A program made the translations under genes and the position numbers. DNA of 64,000 nucleotides, taken from contig NZ_BMVR01000001.1 in the NCBI RefSeq assembly GCF_014650815.1, positions 496,001-560,000 on the forward strand, given 5' to 3'. Positions within the stretch are counted from its first letter, which is position 1. Every line of letters begins with the position of its first letter. The notes under the pieces were generated by a model. It had not been told where the DNA came from and searched no databases. It worked only from the letters and a program-made list of their open reading frames with translations. Positions 1-8,643 of this stretch are shown here, one piece after another. This stretch comes from Streptomyces flavofungini. Its GTDB lineage: Bacteria > Actinomycetota > Actinomycetes > Streptomycetales > Streptomycetaceae.

Positions 1-1
1 G

Positions 2-298
2 ACCGCGAACACGAACCAGGTCGTGGACCTCGCCAACGACATCCACAACGTCCCGTCCACCTTCGCGGCCCTCAAGTCGCCGCGCCTGGACGCCGATCCG
101 CGCTTCCGCACCTTCTTCAAGATCCTGGAGAGCAAGCACAGCACGGCGCTCCCGCCGTCCACGAACGGCGGCGCGTACATCGTCTCGCTGGGCGACTTCT
201 CGTACTCCGTGGAGGCGGGCGGCAAGAAGAACCTGCGCGCGGAGCTGAAGAAGCTCGACGACCAGATCGACGCCGACAACCTCCAGGCAGAGAACTGA
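2..298 (+). CDS. Sugar ABC transporter substrate-binding protein, C-terminal end (partial)
   Basis: Only the last ~98 codons are present; the reading frame is open from base 2 and ends in TGA. The residues are hydrophilic, as in the C-terminal lobe of carbohydrate-binding lipoproteins, and end in a run of charged residues. The assignment rests mainly on position: the stop is followed 13 bases later by the start of a MalF-type permease and then a MalG-type permease, the standard order of family-1 sugar importers. It would capture a sugar outside the membrane and deliver it to the two permeases. The sugar cannot be read from this fragment. The signal peptide and lipobox are outside the window. 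Confidence 0.7.
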   Translation, partial: TANTNQVVDLANDIHNVPSTFAALKSPRLDADPRFRTFFKILESKHSTALPPSTNGGAYIVSLGDFSYSVEAGGKKNLRAELKKLDDQIDADNLQAEN

Positions 299-311
299 GG
301 AGCGCCCCGCC

Positions 312-1247
312 ATGGCCCTGTCACTCTCCAATCCCGCGCGCCGCAGACTGCGCGTCCTCGGCTTCCTCTCCCCCTGGCTGATCGGCTTCAGCGTCTTCTT
401 CCTGTATCCGCTGATCGCCACCGTCTACTTCTCGTTCATGCACTACAACCAGATCAAGGAGCCCACCTTCGTGGGCCTCAGGAACTGGCGGTACGTGTTC
501 GAGCAGATGCCGCTGTTCGGCCCGGCGCTGTGGAACACGCTGTGGCTGGTGGTGGTGATGGTGGCGCTGCGGGTGGTCTTCGGGCTCTCGCTCGGGCTGC
601 TCATCACGAAGCTCAAGTCGGGCGTCGGCCTCTTCCGCACCGCGTTCTACATCCCCTACCTCGCCCCGCCGGTGGCGGCGACGGTCGCCTTCGTCTTCCT
701 CCTGAACCCGGGCACGGGTCCGGTCAACGAGATCCTGTCCCGGGTCGGCATCGACGCGCCCACCTGGTTCAACGACCCGAACTGGGCGAAACCGTCGCTG
801 GTGATGCTGTCCCTGTGGGGCATCGGCGACCTGATGGTGATCTTCATGGCGGCGCTGCTCGACGTACCGAAGGAGCAGTACGAGGCCGCGGAGCTCGACG
901 GCGCGGGCGCCTGGGCGAAGTTCCGGTACGTCACCTGGCCGTCGATCACACCGATCGTGATGTTCGCGGTGGTCACGGGCGTCGTCCAGACCATGCAGTA
1001 CTACACGCAGGCCCTGGTCGCGGGAAAGATCGCCTCCGGTGTCTCCATCGGCCCCGGCTCGGTGATCCAGCCCGGCTATCCGGACCACTCGACCCTCACG
1101 GTCCCCCAGCTCGTCTACTCGATGGGCTTCCAGAACTTCAACACCGGTGCGGCGTGCGTGCTCTCGCTCGTGCTCTTCGCCATCGCCATGGCCGTGACGA
1201 TGCTGCTGATGCGCAAGCGCTCCGGCCTGCTCTCGGCGGAGGACTGA
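312..1247 (+). CDS. Sugar ABC transporter permease, MalF type
   Basis: A 311-residue membrane protein with about six hydrophobic segments. The first is at ~17-40 and the last at ~280-303. Near residues 192-215 is the EAA loop that contacts the ATPase, visible as EAAELDGAGAW followed by a Pro-rich end. This is the usual sequence and length of MalF-like permeases of sugar importers. An ATG start is preceded by GAGGAGCG, which also covers the end of the binding-protein gene. No ATPase gene is nearby; in Streptomyces such importers commonly share a single MsiK-type ATPase encoded elsewhere, which I infer here. It forms the channel with the next gene's product. Confidence 0.9.
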   Translation: MALSLSNPARRRLRVLGFLSPWLIGFSVFFLYPLIATVYFSFMHYNQIKEPTFVGLRNWRYVFEQMPLFGPALWNTLWLVVVMVALRVVFGLSLGLLITKLKSGVGLFRTAFYIPYLAPPVAATVAFVFLLNPGTGPVNEILSRVGIDAPTWFNDPNWAKPSLVMLSLWGIGDLMVIFMAALLDVPKEQYEAAELDGAGAWAKFRYVTWPSITPIVMFAVVTGVVQTMQYYTQALVAGKIASGVSIGPGSVIQPGYPDHSTLTVPQLVYSMGFQNFNTGAACVLSLVLFAIAMAVTMLLMRKRSGLLSAED

Positions 1248-1253
1248 TCACCG

Positions 1254-2165
1254 ATGACTTCCACGACACTCAGCGCACCCGCCGCGAAGGCCCCCGACGC
1301 CCCCGTGCGGCCGCACGGCCCGGAGGCCGCCCGCGCCCGCCGCAAGCGGATCCTGCACTGGATAGCGGTCCACAGCGTCGCCATCGCCGTGGCCCTGCTC
1401 TTCATCCTGCCCTTCGTGTTCGTCTTCCTGACGTCCGTGATGAGCGACTCGCAGGCGATGAGCGGCGACCTGTGGCCGTCCTCCTGGCACTGGGAGAACT
1501 ACAAGGCCGTCTTCGAGACGGACGGCTTCCTCACCTGGTGGCGCAACTCCCTGATGTACGCGGGCCTCGGCACCCTCTTCACGGTGTGCTCGGCGATCCC
1601 GGTGGCGTACGCCCTCGCCAAGTTCCGCTTCCGCGGCCGGCGCACGGCGATGCTGCTCGTCATCTCGACGATGATGCTGCCGCCGCAGGTCATCGTGATC
1701 CCGATGTACCTGGTGTGGGCGCAGCAGTTCCACCTGTCGGGCACGCTGTGGCCGCTGATCATCCCGATGGCGTTCGGCGACGCGTACTCGATCTTCCTGC
1801 TCCGCCAGTTCCTCCTGACCATTCCCAAGGAGTACATCGAGTCGGCGCGCGTGGACGGCTGCGGCGAGTTCCGCACCCTGCTCACGATCATCGTGCCGAT
1901 GGCGAAGCCCGGCATCGCGGCGATCGCGCTGTTCCAGTTCTTCTACTGCTGGAACGACTACTTCGGCCCGCAGATCTACGCGGCCCAGGACCCGGGCTCG
2001 TGGACGCTCTCCTACGGCCTCGAATCGTTCAAGAGCGCCCACATGGTGAACTGGAACATGACCATGGCGGCGACGCTGCTGGTCATGGCTCCGGTCATCG
2101 TCATCTTCTTCTTCGCACAGAAGGCCTTCGTCGAAGGCGTCACCCTCACCGGAGTAAAGGGCTGA
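1254..2165 (+). CDS. Sugar ABC transporter permease, MalG type
   Basis: A 303-residue inner-membrane permease that pairs with the preceding MalF-type protein. The first membrane segment is at ~37-58, and five more follow. The EAA motif is visible near 195-215 (ESARVDGCGEFRTLL), and the C-terminus ends with the short FVEGVTLTGVKG tail typical of MalG-like subunits. Start ATG is six bases after the stop of the first permease, so the two are surely co-transcribed. The N-terminal ~30 residues are Ala/Pro-rich and cytosolic. The substrate is unknown from sequence; the neighbouring GH4 enzyme and BadF-type kinase point to a disaccharide or amino sugar. Confidence 0.9.
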   Translation: MTSTTLSAPAAKAPDAPVRPHGPEAARARRKRILHWIAVHSVAIAVALLFILPFVFVFLTSVMSDSQAMSGDLWPSSWHWENYKAVFETDGFLTWWRNSLMYAGLGTLFTVCSAIPVAYALAKFRFRGRRTAMLLVISTMMLPPQVIVIPMYLVWAQQFHLSGTLWPLIIPMAFGDAYSIFLLRQFLLTIPKEYIESARVDGCGEFRTLLTIIVPMAKPGIAAIALFQFFYCWNDYFGPQIYAAQDPGSWTLSYGLESFKSAHMVNWNMTMAATLLVMAPVIVIFFFAQKAFVEGVTLTGVKG

Positions 2166-2173
2166 TTCAGCAC

Positions 2174-3439
2174 ATGAAGCTCGCAGTGGTCGGCGGAGGC
2201 TCGACCTACACACCCGAACTCATCGACGGATTCGCGCGGTTGAGGGACACCCTGCCGATCGAGGAACTCGTCCTCGTCGACCCGGCGGCCGACCGCCTGG
2301 AGCTGGTCGGCGGCCTCGCCCGCCGCATCTTCGCCAAGCAGGGCCACCCGGGCCGCATCGTCACCACGTCCGACGTGGACGCGGGCGTCGCCGACGCCGA
2401 CGCGGTCCTCCTCCAGCTCCGCGTGGGCGGCCAGGCGGCCCGCCAGCAGGACGAGACCTGGCCCCTGGAGTGCGGCTGCGTCGGCCAGGAGACGACCGGC
2501 GCGGGCGGCCTCGCCAAGGCGCTGCGCACGGTCCCGGTGGTCCTCGACATCGCCGAGCGCGTCCGCCGCACCAACCCGAACGCCTGGATCATCGACTTCA
2601 CCAACCCCGTCGGCATCGTCACCCGCGCCCTGCTCCAGGCCGGGCACAAGGCCGTCGGCCTGTGCAACGTCGCCATCGGCTTCCAGCGGAAGTTCGCCGC
2701 GCACCTGGGCGTGGACCCGGCGCAGGTGCACCTGGACCATGTGGGCCTGAACCACCTCACCTGGGAGCTGGGCGCGCGCGTCGGCGGCCCCGAAGGCGAG
2801 AACGTCCTGCCGAAGCTCCTCGCCGAGCACGGCGAGGCCATCGCCGCGGACCTGCACATGCCGCAGACGATCGTCGACCGCCTCGGCGTGGTCCCGTCCT
2901 ACTACCTCCGCTACTACTACCAGCACGACGCGGTCGTACGGGAACTGCGCACCAAGCCGTCCCGGGCGGCGGAAGTGGCCGCGATGGAAGCCGAGTTGCT
3001 GACGATGTACGGCGACCCGGCGCTCGACGAGAAGCCGGAGCTGCTGGCCAAGCGGGGCGGCGCGTTCTACTCCGAGGCGGCGGTGGACCTGGCGGCGTCG
3101 CTCCTCGGCGGCGGCGGAAGCCCGTACCAAGTGGTGAACACCCGCAACAACGGCACGCTGCCCTTCCTCCCCGACGACGCGGTCATCGAGGTACAGGCAT
3201 CCGTGGACGGCACCGGCGCCACCCCGCTGGCCGTCCCCGCCCTGGACCCGCTGTTCTCCGGCCTGATCGCGAACGTCACCGCGTACGAGGACCTGGCGCT
3301 GCACGCGGCCCTGCACGGCGGCCGCGACCGCGTCTTCAAGGCGCTGCTCGCCCACCCCCTGGTGGGCCAGTACGAGTACGCGGAGAAGCTCACGGACGAC
3401 CTCGTCGCACACAACCGGGAGCACCTCGCGTGGGCCTGA
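2174..3439 (+). CDS. Glycoside hydrolase family 4 (6-phospho-beta-glucosidase-like)
   Basis: This 421-residue protein belongs to GH4, the NAD+- and divalent-metal-dependent glycosidases that act by oxidation-elimination in the cytosol. The N-terminal Rossmann loop reads GGGSTYTPELIDGF (residues ~7-20). The metal-binding Cys is in GLCNVAIG (~160) and the metal-binding His in HVGLNHLTW (~190). VGQETTGAGG (~98) matches the conserved nucleotide/substrate loop. GH4 members of this type usually cleave 6-phospho-beta-glucosides. Such substrates normally arise through a PTS, but here the gene sits with an ABC importer and a sugar kinase. ATG at 2174 is nine bases after the permease stop. Confidence 0.88.
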   Translation: MKLAVVGGGSTYTPELIDGFARLRDTLPIEELVLVDPAADRLELVGGLARRIFAKQGHPGRIVTTSDVDAGVADADAVLLQLRVGGQAARQQDETWPLECGCVGQETTGAGGLAKALRTVPVVLDIAERVRRTNPNAWIIDFTNPVGIVTRALLQAGHKAVGLCNVAIGFQRKFAAHLGVDPAQVHLDHVGLNHLTWELGARVGGPEGENVLPKLLAEHGEAIAADLHMPQTIVDRLGVVPSYYLRYYYQHDAVVRELRTKPSRAAEVAAMEAELLTMYGDPALDEKPELLAKRGGAFYSEAAVDLAASLLGGGGSPYQVVNTRNNGTLPFLPDDAVIEVQASVDGTGATPLAVPALDPLFSGLIANVTAYEDLALHAALHGGRDRVFKALLAHPLVGQYEYAEKLTDDLVAHNREHLAWA

Positions 3440-4449
3440 GTACAACGCACGGCGCGGGCCCTTCGGCGTCCCTGTCCCTGCTCGCCATCGACGCGGGCAA
3501 CAGCAAGACCGACGTCGCGGTGGTCACGGCGGCCGGAGAGGTCGTCGGCGCGGCGCGGGGCGGCGGCTTCCAGCCCCCGCTGGTCGGCGTGGAGACGGCC
3601 GTCGACATCCTCGCCGAGGCGGTGGACCGGGCGCTGGCCCAGGCCGGGCGCACCTCGGTCGGGCATGTCTCGGCGTGCCTGGCCAACGCCGATCTGCCAG
3701 TGGAGGAACGGGAGTTGGCGGCGGCGCTGCGGCGGCGCGGCTGGAGCACGAGCGTCGACGTCCGCAACGACACCTTCGCGATCCTGCGGGCGGGCCTCGT
3801 CGAGGACGCGGAACCGCGCGGGGTCGCGGTGGTGTGCGGCGCGGGCATCAACTGCGTGGGCATGCTCCCGGACGGCCGCACGGCCCGCTTCCCGGCGATC
3901 GGCAAGATCTCCGGCGACTGGGGCGGGGGCGGCGGCCTGGCCCAGGAGGCCCTGTGGCACGCGGCCCGCGCGGAGGACGGCCGGGGCGGGCCGACGGCCC
4001 TCATGGCGACCCTCCCCGCCCACTTCGGCCTGCCCACCATGTACGCCCTCATCGAGGCCCTGCACCTGGGGCACATCCCCCCGTCCCGCCAACACGAACT
4101 GACCCCCGTCCTCTTCGCCACCGCCGCCGCCGACGACCCCGTCGCCTGCTCCCTGGTGGACCGCATGGCCGAGGAGGTGGTGGCCATGTCCACCGTGGCC
4201 CTCGCCCGCCTCGGCCTCCTCGACGAGGCGGCCCCCGTCCTCCTCGGCGGCAGCGTCCTGGCGGCCCGCCACCCCCGCCTCGACGACACCATCCGCACCC
4301 TCCTGGCGGACCGCGCCCCCAAGGCGAATCCCCGCGTGGTCACGGAACGCCCGGTCCTCGGGGCGATCCTCCTGGGCCTGGACGAACTGGGCACTCCGGC
4401 GAAGGTGCACGCACGGGTGCGGGACCACTACACGACGCCCCACCACTAG
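3430..4449 (+). CDS. BadF/BadG/BcrA-type sugar kinase (N-acetylglucosamine kinase-like)
   Basis: A 339-residue ASKHA-fold kinase. The phosphate-1 loop is DAGNSKTDVAVV near residues 20-31, an NDTFA motif follows near 110, a GAGINCVG loop near 137-144, and ISGDWGGGGGLA near 158-169. These fit the N-acetylglucosamine kinase/BadF-BadG group. GTG at 3430 overlaps the GH4 stop by ten bases, indicating translational coupling. It probably phosphorylates the imported sugar or a product of it, linking import to the GH4 enzyme. Which of GlcNAc, glucosamine or a glucoside is used cannot be told. The gene ends the operon; a hairpin follows at 4532-4554. Confidence 0.82.
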   Translation: MGLSTTHGAGPSASLSLLAIDAGNSKTDVAVVTAAGEVVGAARGGGFQPPLVGVETAVDILAEAVDRALAQAGRTSVGHVSACLANADLPVEERELAAALRRRGWSTSVDVRNDTFAILRAGLVEDAEPRGVAVVCGAGINCVGMLPDGRTARFPAIGKISGDWGGGGGLAQEALWHAARAEDGRGGPTALMATLPAHFGLPTMYALIEALHLGHIPPSRQHELTPVLFATAAADDPVACSLVDRMAEEVVAMSTVALARLGLLDEAAPVLLGGSVLAARHPRLDDTIRTLLADRAPKANPRVVTERPVLGAILLGLDELGTPAKVHARVRDHYTTPHH

Positions 4450-4531
4450 GGCCTGTCCGGTGGGCAGGCCCCAGCCGCTCGGGGAGCCCCCGGCAGGGCC
4501 CCACCCGTCCCCACCCCGCGCGAAGGGAACC

Positions 4532-4554
4532 GAACACGCTCCCGAGGCGTGTTC
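4532..4554 (+). terminator. Hairpin after the sugar-import operon
   Basis: GAACACGC (4532-4539) and GCGTGTTC (4547-4554) form a perfect 8-bp stem with a 7-base loop, about 80 bases after the kinase stop. There is no T-run, which is common for streptomycete terminators. A second, weaker inverted repeat, CCGCACA/TGTGCGG, lies at 4579-4608. The 262-bp gap 4450-4711 holds these hairpins and, by position, the promoter of the GlnX-like gene. Confidence 0.5.
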
Positions 4555-4711
4555 AAAGACGCCAGGCCGGCCACCAATCCGCACAAGATCGAGTCAAGCC
4601 CTGTGCGGATGTCAGTCCCTACGGCGATACTTGCGGCCGTGCACTGCTTCCGCAGCCACCAAGGCCCGGAGGCAAGGGCAGTCCGAAGACCAAGGGGGAG
4701 GTCGAGGTCAG

Positions 4712-6163
4712 GTGACACACCCACCACAGGCACCACCGCAAGTGCCCGCGCCCAGCCACCCGCCGCTGCCGACGCAGGCAGCGGCGACGGCCAAGGCACC
4801 GCGCCAGGCGCCCACGCCGGCGCGAAGCACGGCGTGGGCCGAGGGCGTGGACCGCCTGCGCGCGGCGGCGACGACGGAGCCGGGCAGGCTCCGCGCGATA
4901 GGCGCCGTCCTGGCGGCCCTGGTCCTGGTGTTCGGCGCGGTCACGGCCTGGCAGACGACGTCCCGGGCGGACGCGGCGGACCGCGTCCTGAACCGCAGCC
5001 AGCCGCTGAGCAACGACGCGGCGGCGATCTACCGCTCGCTGGCGGACGCCAACACGGCGGCGTCGAGCGGCTTCCTGGCGGGCGGCCAGGAACCGGCGAA
5101 GGTCCGCGAGCGCTATCAGCGCGACATCGACCGGGCGAGCGAGAAGCTGGCGACGGCCGCGTCGAACGCGGGCTCGGACGCCTCGTCGGCGGCGTCGGTG
5201 AGCCAGTTGAACAAGCTCCTCCCCCAGTACACGGCCCTGATCGAGCGGGCCCGCGCCAACAACCGCCAGGGCCTGCCGCTGGGCGGCGCCTATCTGCGGT
5301 ACGCGAACGACACGATGCAGACCCGGATGCTCCCGGCCGCCGAGAAGCTCTACAAGGCGGAGAACGAGCGCCTGACCGATGACTACGGGGACGCGAAGCC
5401 GTATCCGTGGCTGGCGATCGCCTTCGGAGTCGTGGCCCTCGCCGCCCTCGGCTGGGCCCAGCACCGCAACTACCGCCGTACGAACAGGGTGTTCAACACG
5501 GGCCTGGTGGCGGCCACGACGGCCGCGGCGGTGGCGCTCCTGTGGCTGCTGGCCGGACACACCTTCGCCCGCTCGGGCCTGAACGAGTCCTACGACCGCG
5601 GTGTGAAGTCCCTGAACGTCCTCAACGACGCCCGCATCAGCTCCCTGAAGGCCCGGGGCAACGAGAATCTGACGCTGGTCAGCCGCGGCGCCGAGACGGT
5701 CCTCGTGGGCGACGCCACGAAGGACAAGTTCGACGTGGCCTACCAACGGCAGATGGCACGGCTCGCGGGCGCGAAGGCGGGCGACGAGGGGCTGCTCGGC
5801 AGGGCCGCGGAGCTGGCCGACGACGCGTCGGGCGAGCGCCCGGTGGCGGCGGCCGCGAAGAACGTGACCGAATGGAAGGACCGCCACAAGTCGGCCCGCG
5901 CGAGCGACGACTCGGGTGACTACGAGGGCGCGCTCGACAAGGTCATAGGCGCGAAGAGCGCCGAGCCGACCGGCGAGTCCTTCGACAACGTGGACGCGGC
6001 CCTCGATGTCGCGCTCGCGCACGAGCAGCGCGAGTTCAAGCGGGCCGCCGAGGACGGCAAGGGCGCCATGACGGGCCTGCCCGTGGGCGCGGCCGTGCTC
6101 GCGGTCGTCGGTGCGGCGGCCGCCGTGCTGGGCATCGGCCGCAGGCTTTCGGAGTACCGGTGA
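4712..6163 (+). CDS. GlnX-like four-TM sensor membrane protein
   Basis: A 483-residue protein with a Pro/Ala-rich cytosolic N-terminus (1-50) and four membrane segments at about 62-80, 230-250, 260-285 and 453-475. Two predicted extracellular alpha-helical regions (85-225 and 290-450) resemble four-helix-bundle sensor domains. This layout and the order of genes (this, then a glutamine-binding-type protein, then a PknG-type kinase) match mycobacterial glnX-glnH-pknG, where GlnX carries the amino-acid signal from GlnH to PknG. GTG at 4712 has GGGGGAGG upstream and was preferred to far-upstream starts that would add Pro-rich nonsense. Function by analogy only. Confidence 0.72.
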   Translation: MTHPPQAPPQVPAPSHPPLPTQAAATAKAPRQAPTPARSTAWAEGVDRLRAAATTEPGRLRAIGAVLAALVLVFGAVTAWQTTSRADAADRVLNRSQPLSNDAAAIYRSLADANTAASSGFLAGGQEPAKVRERYQRDIDRASEKLATAASNAGSDASSAASVSQLNKLLPQYTALIERARANNRQGLPLGGAYLRYANDTMQTRMLPAAEKLYKAENERLTDDYGDAKPYPWLAIAFGVVALAALGWAQHRNYRRTNRVFNTGLVAATTAAAVALLWLLAGHTFARSGLNESYDRGVKSLNVLNDARISSLKARGNENLTLVSRGAETVLVGDATKDKFDVAYQRQMARLAGAKAGDEGLLGRAAELADDASGERPVAAAAKNVTEWKDRHKSARASDDSGDYEGALDKVIGAKSAEPTGESFDNVDAALDVALAHEQREFKRAAEDGKGAMTGLPVGAAVLAVVGAAAAVLGIGRRLSEYR

Positions 6164-7227
6164 TGGGGGGCGCGCGGACGATGCGTACGCGACCTGGCGG
6201 GACGGAACAGCACGGCGCCGGAGCGCACCCGCGCCGCGGCCTCGCGGCACTGCGCGGCTGGGGCGGGGTCGCCTCGATGGCCCTCGCCTGTCTCCTGGCG
6301 ACCGCCCTGATCCTGGCCCTGCCGCAGCTGCGCGGCGACAACGACCCGGGCAAGGACGGCGGTTCGGACGCGGCCGACCGACTGACGCAGGCCGCGCCCG
6401 CGCGCGCCGACGAGTGCCAGGCGCCCGAGCGCAGCCTGCGCCCCGCCACCAAGGACGGCCCGACGATCGAGAAGATCAAGCAGCGCAAGGTCAAGAAGCT
6501 CGTCGTCGGCGTCGACCAGAACAGCTACCGCTGGGGCTACCGCGACCCCAACAAGGGCGTCGGCAAGCTGGAGGGCTTCGACATCGACCTGGCGCACGAG
6601 ATCGCCGAGAAGCTGCTCGGCGACCGCGACGCCGTGGTGTTCCGCGCGATCCCCACCAACCAGCGCGTGCCGGCGATCCAGAGCGGCCAGGTCGACATGG
6701 TCGTGCGCACGATGACCGTCAACTGCGACCGCATCAAGGACGTCGCCTTCTCCACGGCGTACTTCGAGACCGGCCAGCAGGTCCTCGCCCCGAAGACCTC
6801 CGACATCACGGGCTACGACGACTCGCTGAAGGGCAAGAAGGTCTGCTCCGCGGCGGGCTCCACGGCGGAGACGGCACTCAAGGAGAAGAGCTTCGGTGCC
6901 GACATCAGGACCACGGTGCCGAACCAACTCGACTGCCTGGTAAGGCTTCAGCTCGGCGAGGTGGACGCGGTGGTCACCGACAGCGCGCTCGCCGCGGGCC
7001 AGGCCGCCCAGGACCCGACGGTGGAGCTGAAGGGCGACAAGCCGTTCACCACGGAGTACTACGGCGTGGCGATGAAGAAGGACGCGGACGACCTGGTGCG
7101 GCGCGTGAACGACGTACTGGACGACTTCCGCAAGGACAAGGACGGCTGGCGCGCCTCCTACGACAGGTGGCTCGCGGACGACCTCGGCGACTCGGCGGGC
7201 CCGCCGAAGCCGAAGTACAAGGACTGA
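6163..7227 (+). CDS. GlnH-like amino-acid-binding protein (SBP_bac_3)
   Basis: A 354-residue exported or membrane-anchored protein. A basic N-terminus is followed by a hydrophobic segment at ~38-57. The Cys in it lacks a good lipobox, so it may be anchored by the helix rather than by lipid. From ~105 a family-3 solute-binding fold is clear: KKLVVGVDQN, then GKLEGFDIDLAHEIAEKL, NQRVPAIQSGQVDMVV and YYGVAMKKD. The start ATG overlaps the stop of the GlnX-like gene (TGATG), so the two are translationally coupled. No permease or ATPase gene follows, which supports a sensing rather than transport role, as for mycobacterial GlnH. Confidence 0.82.
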   Translation: MGGARTMRTRPGGTEQHGAGAHPRRGLAALRGWGGVASMALACLLATALILALPQLRGDNDPGKDGGSDAADRLTQAAPARADECQAPERSLRPATKDGPTIEKIKQRKVKKLVVGVDQNSYRWGYRDPNKGVGKLEGFDIDLAHEIAEKLLGDRDAVVFRAIPTNQRVPAIQSGQVDMVVRTMTVNCDRIKDVAFSTAYFETGQQVLAPKTSDITGYDDSLKGKKVCSAAGSTAETALKEKSFGADIRTTVPNQLDCLVRLQLGEVDAVVTDSALAAGQAAQDPTVELKGDKPFTTEYYGVAMKKDADDLVRRVNDVLDDFRKDKDGWRASYDRWLADDLGDSAGPPKPKYKD

Positions 7228-7323
7228 CCCCCGGATACAAGGACTGACCCCCGGCCCACCCGGCAGCACCCGGACCACCCAGAAGCACACGGAACGCAGC
7301 AACGCAGAGCGGAGAGGTGATCG

Positions 7324-8643
7324 ATGAGCGTCGCGGGACCCCCCGGCCCTGTCATGGACCGGGACGAGGTGGACCGTGCGCTGGTGCGGCTCGACGCCGA
7401 GCACGAGGCGATCGAGACGTCGCTCCTCGCCCTCCAGGACCACGCGGGCCGCCGCCTCCTCGAAGGCGCCCGGCTCACCGGCACCACGTACGAACGCTGG
7501 CTCGGCACAGAAGCCCAGATCACGCTGCTCTGGACGTACTTCGACGCGTACGCGGGCGCCCTGAACACCGCCCGCGACGTGCGTGAGCGCAGGCGCTGGC
7601 CCAACCGCGACGACCTGCTCGAACTGACCCGGCTGCTGCGCGGCCGGGGCGTCACCGTCGCGGGCGGCTCGTCGTCCGGCGCCGCGCCGTCGATCACGGG
7701 GCCCGCGAAGCTCACCGAACAGTTCACGCTCGAAGAGCTGGTCGCGCGGATGAACGAGCTGTACGCGCACTCCCTGGACATGGTCGTCGCCGCCGACGCC
7801 GTCTGGTCCGCGCTGCCCGCCCGCATCGACCTGCTCGCCGCCGAACTCCAGCGCACCCGCCAGCTCGCGCACTCCGTCGGCGTGCGCCCCGGCGAGCACC
7901 CCTCGGGCGACGACCTGGAGCGCATCACGCGGGAGCTGACGGCACTGCGCGAGCAGGTGGTGTCCGACCCGCTCGCGTTCTGGCAGCCCACGCGCGGCAG
8001 TTCGGCACCCGGCGGCGGCCGCCCGCACACCGACCGCTACGACCACGCGGCCCGCGCCCTGGAGGACGTGCGCCGCGAGATCGACGCCGTGCTCACGGTC
8101 CGCCAGGACGCCGAGGCGCGCCTGGGCAGGCTGCGCGACGTGCTGTCCCGCGCGGACCGCACCCTCGCCGAAGCCCGCTCCGCGCGCGGGGAGGTGCTCG
8201 CGAAGATCGCCGCCTCCGAGGTGCCCGCCGTCTCCGGGCCGCCGACCGCGCTCCAGGAACAGCTCGCGATGGCCGCGGACTACCGCAGGCACGCCCAGTG
8301 GCACCGCCTGTCGCCGCTCCTGGAGTCCCTGGAGGAGAAGGCCGAGGACGAACTGCTGCGCGCCCGCGAGTCGTTGACGGCGGTCACCGCGCCGCTCGCG
8401 GTCCGCGCGGAGCTGCGCGGCCGCCTCGACGCGTACAAGGCGAAGGTCGCCCGGCACGGCCTCGCGGAGGACCCGGTCCTCATCGAGCGGTACGACGCGG
8501 CGCGCCGCATGCTCTGGAGCGCGCCCTGCGACCTGCGCGTGGCCGAGCAGGCCGTGCTGCGCTATCAACAGGCGGCGGCCGACGCGCTGGCGCCCAGGGT
8601 CCCGCAACCGGGCGGGCCCACCGACCGGAGGGGGGAAGCATGA
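7324..8643 (+). CDS. Coiled-coil protein of unknown function in the PknG cluster
   Basis: I do not recognise a family for this 439-residue soluble protein. It has no signal peptide or membrane segment. It is rich in Glu, Arg, Leu and Ala with long predicted helices (about 10-80, 130-240 and 250-420), so extended coiled coil is likely. A short low-complexity Gly/Ser stretch separates the first two. ATG at 7324 has the strong site GGAGAGGTGA upstream. Its TGA overlaps the ATG of the PknG-type kinase (ATGA), so equal and coupled translation with the kinase is expected. It may be a scaffold or kinase partner; mycobacterial glnX-glnH-pknG has no such gene. Confidence 0.7.
   Translation: MSVAGPPGPVMDRDEVDRALVRLDAEHEAIETSLLALQDHAGRRLLEGARLTGTTYERWLGTEAQITLLWTYFDAYAGALNTARDVRERRRWPNRDDLLELTRLLRGRGVTVAGGSSSGAAPSITGPAKLTEQFTLEELVARMNELYAHSLDMVVAADAVWSALPARIDLLAAELQRTRQLAHSVGVRPGEHPSGDDLERITRELTALREQVVSDPLAFWQPTRGSSAPGGGRPHTDRYDHAARALEDVRREIDAVLTVRQDAEARLGRLRDVLSRADRTLAEARSARGEVLAKIAASEVPAVSGPPTALQEQLAMAADYRRHAQWHRLSPLLESLEEKAEDELLRARESLTAVTAPLAVRAELRGRLDAYKAKVARHGLAEDPVLIERYDAARRMLWSAPCDLRVAEQAVLRYQQAAADALAPRVPQPGGPTDRRGEA

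Noticed and set aside
530..3439. A 969-residue open frame through the permease genes, partly in another frame
   Set aside because: Its first part is an Arg/Gly/Pro-rich shadow of the permeases caused by high GC; only its end, from 2174, is the GH4 gene.
5920..8607. An 895-residue minus-strand open frame opposite the GlnH and coiled-coil genes
   Set aside because: Arg/Val/Gly-rich composition without motifs, and the plus-strand genes there are clear; it is an antisense shadow.
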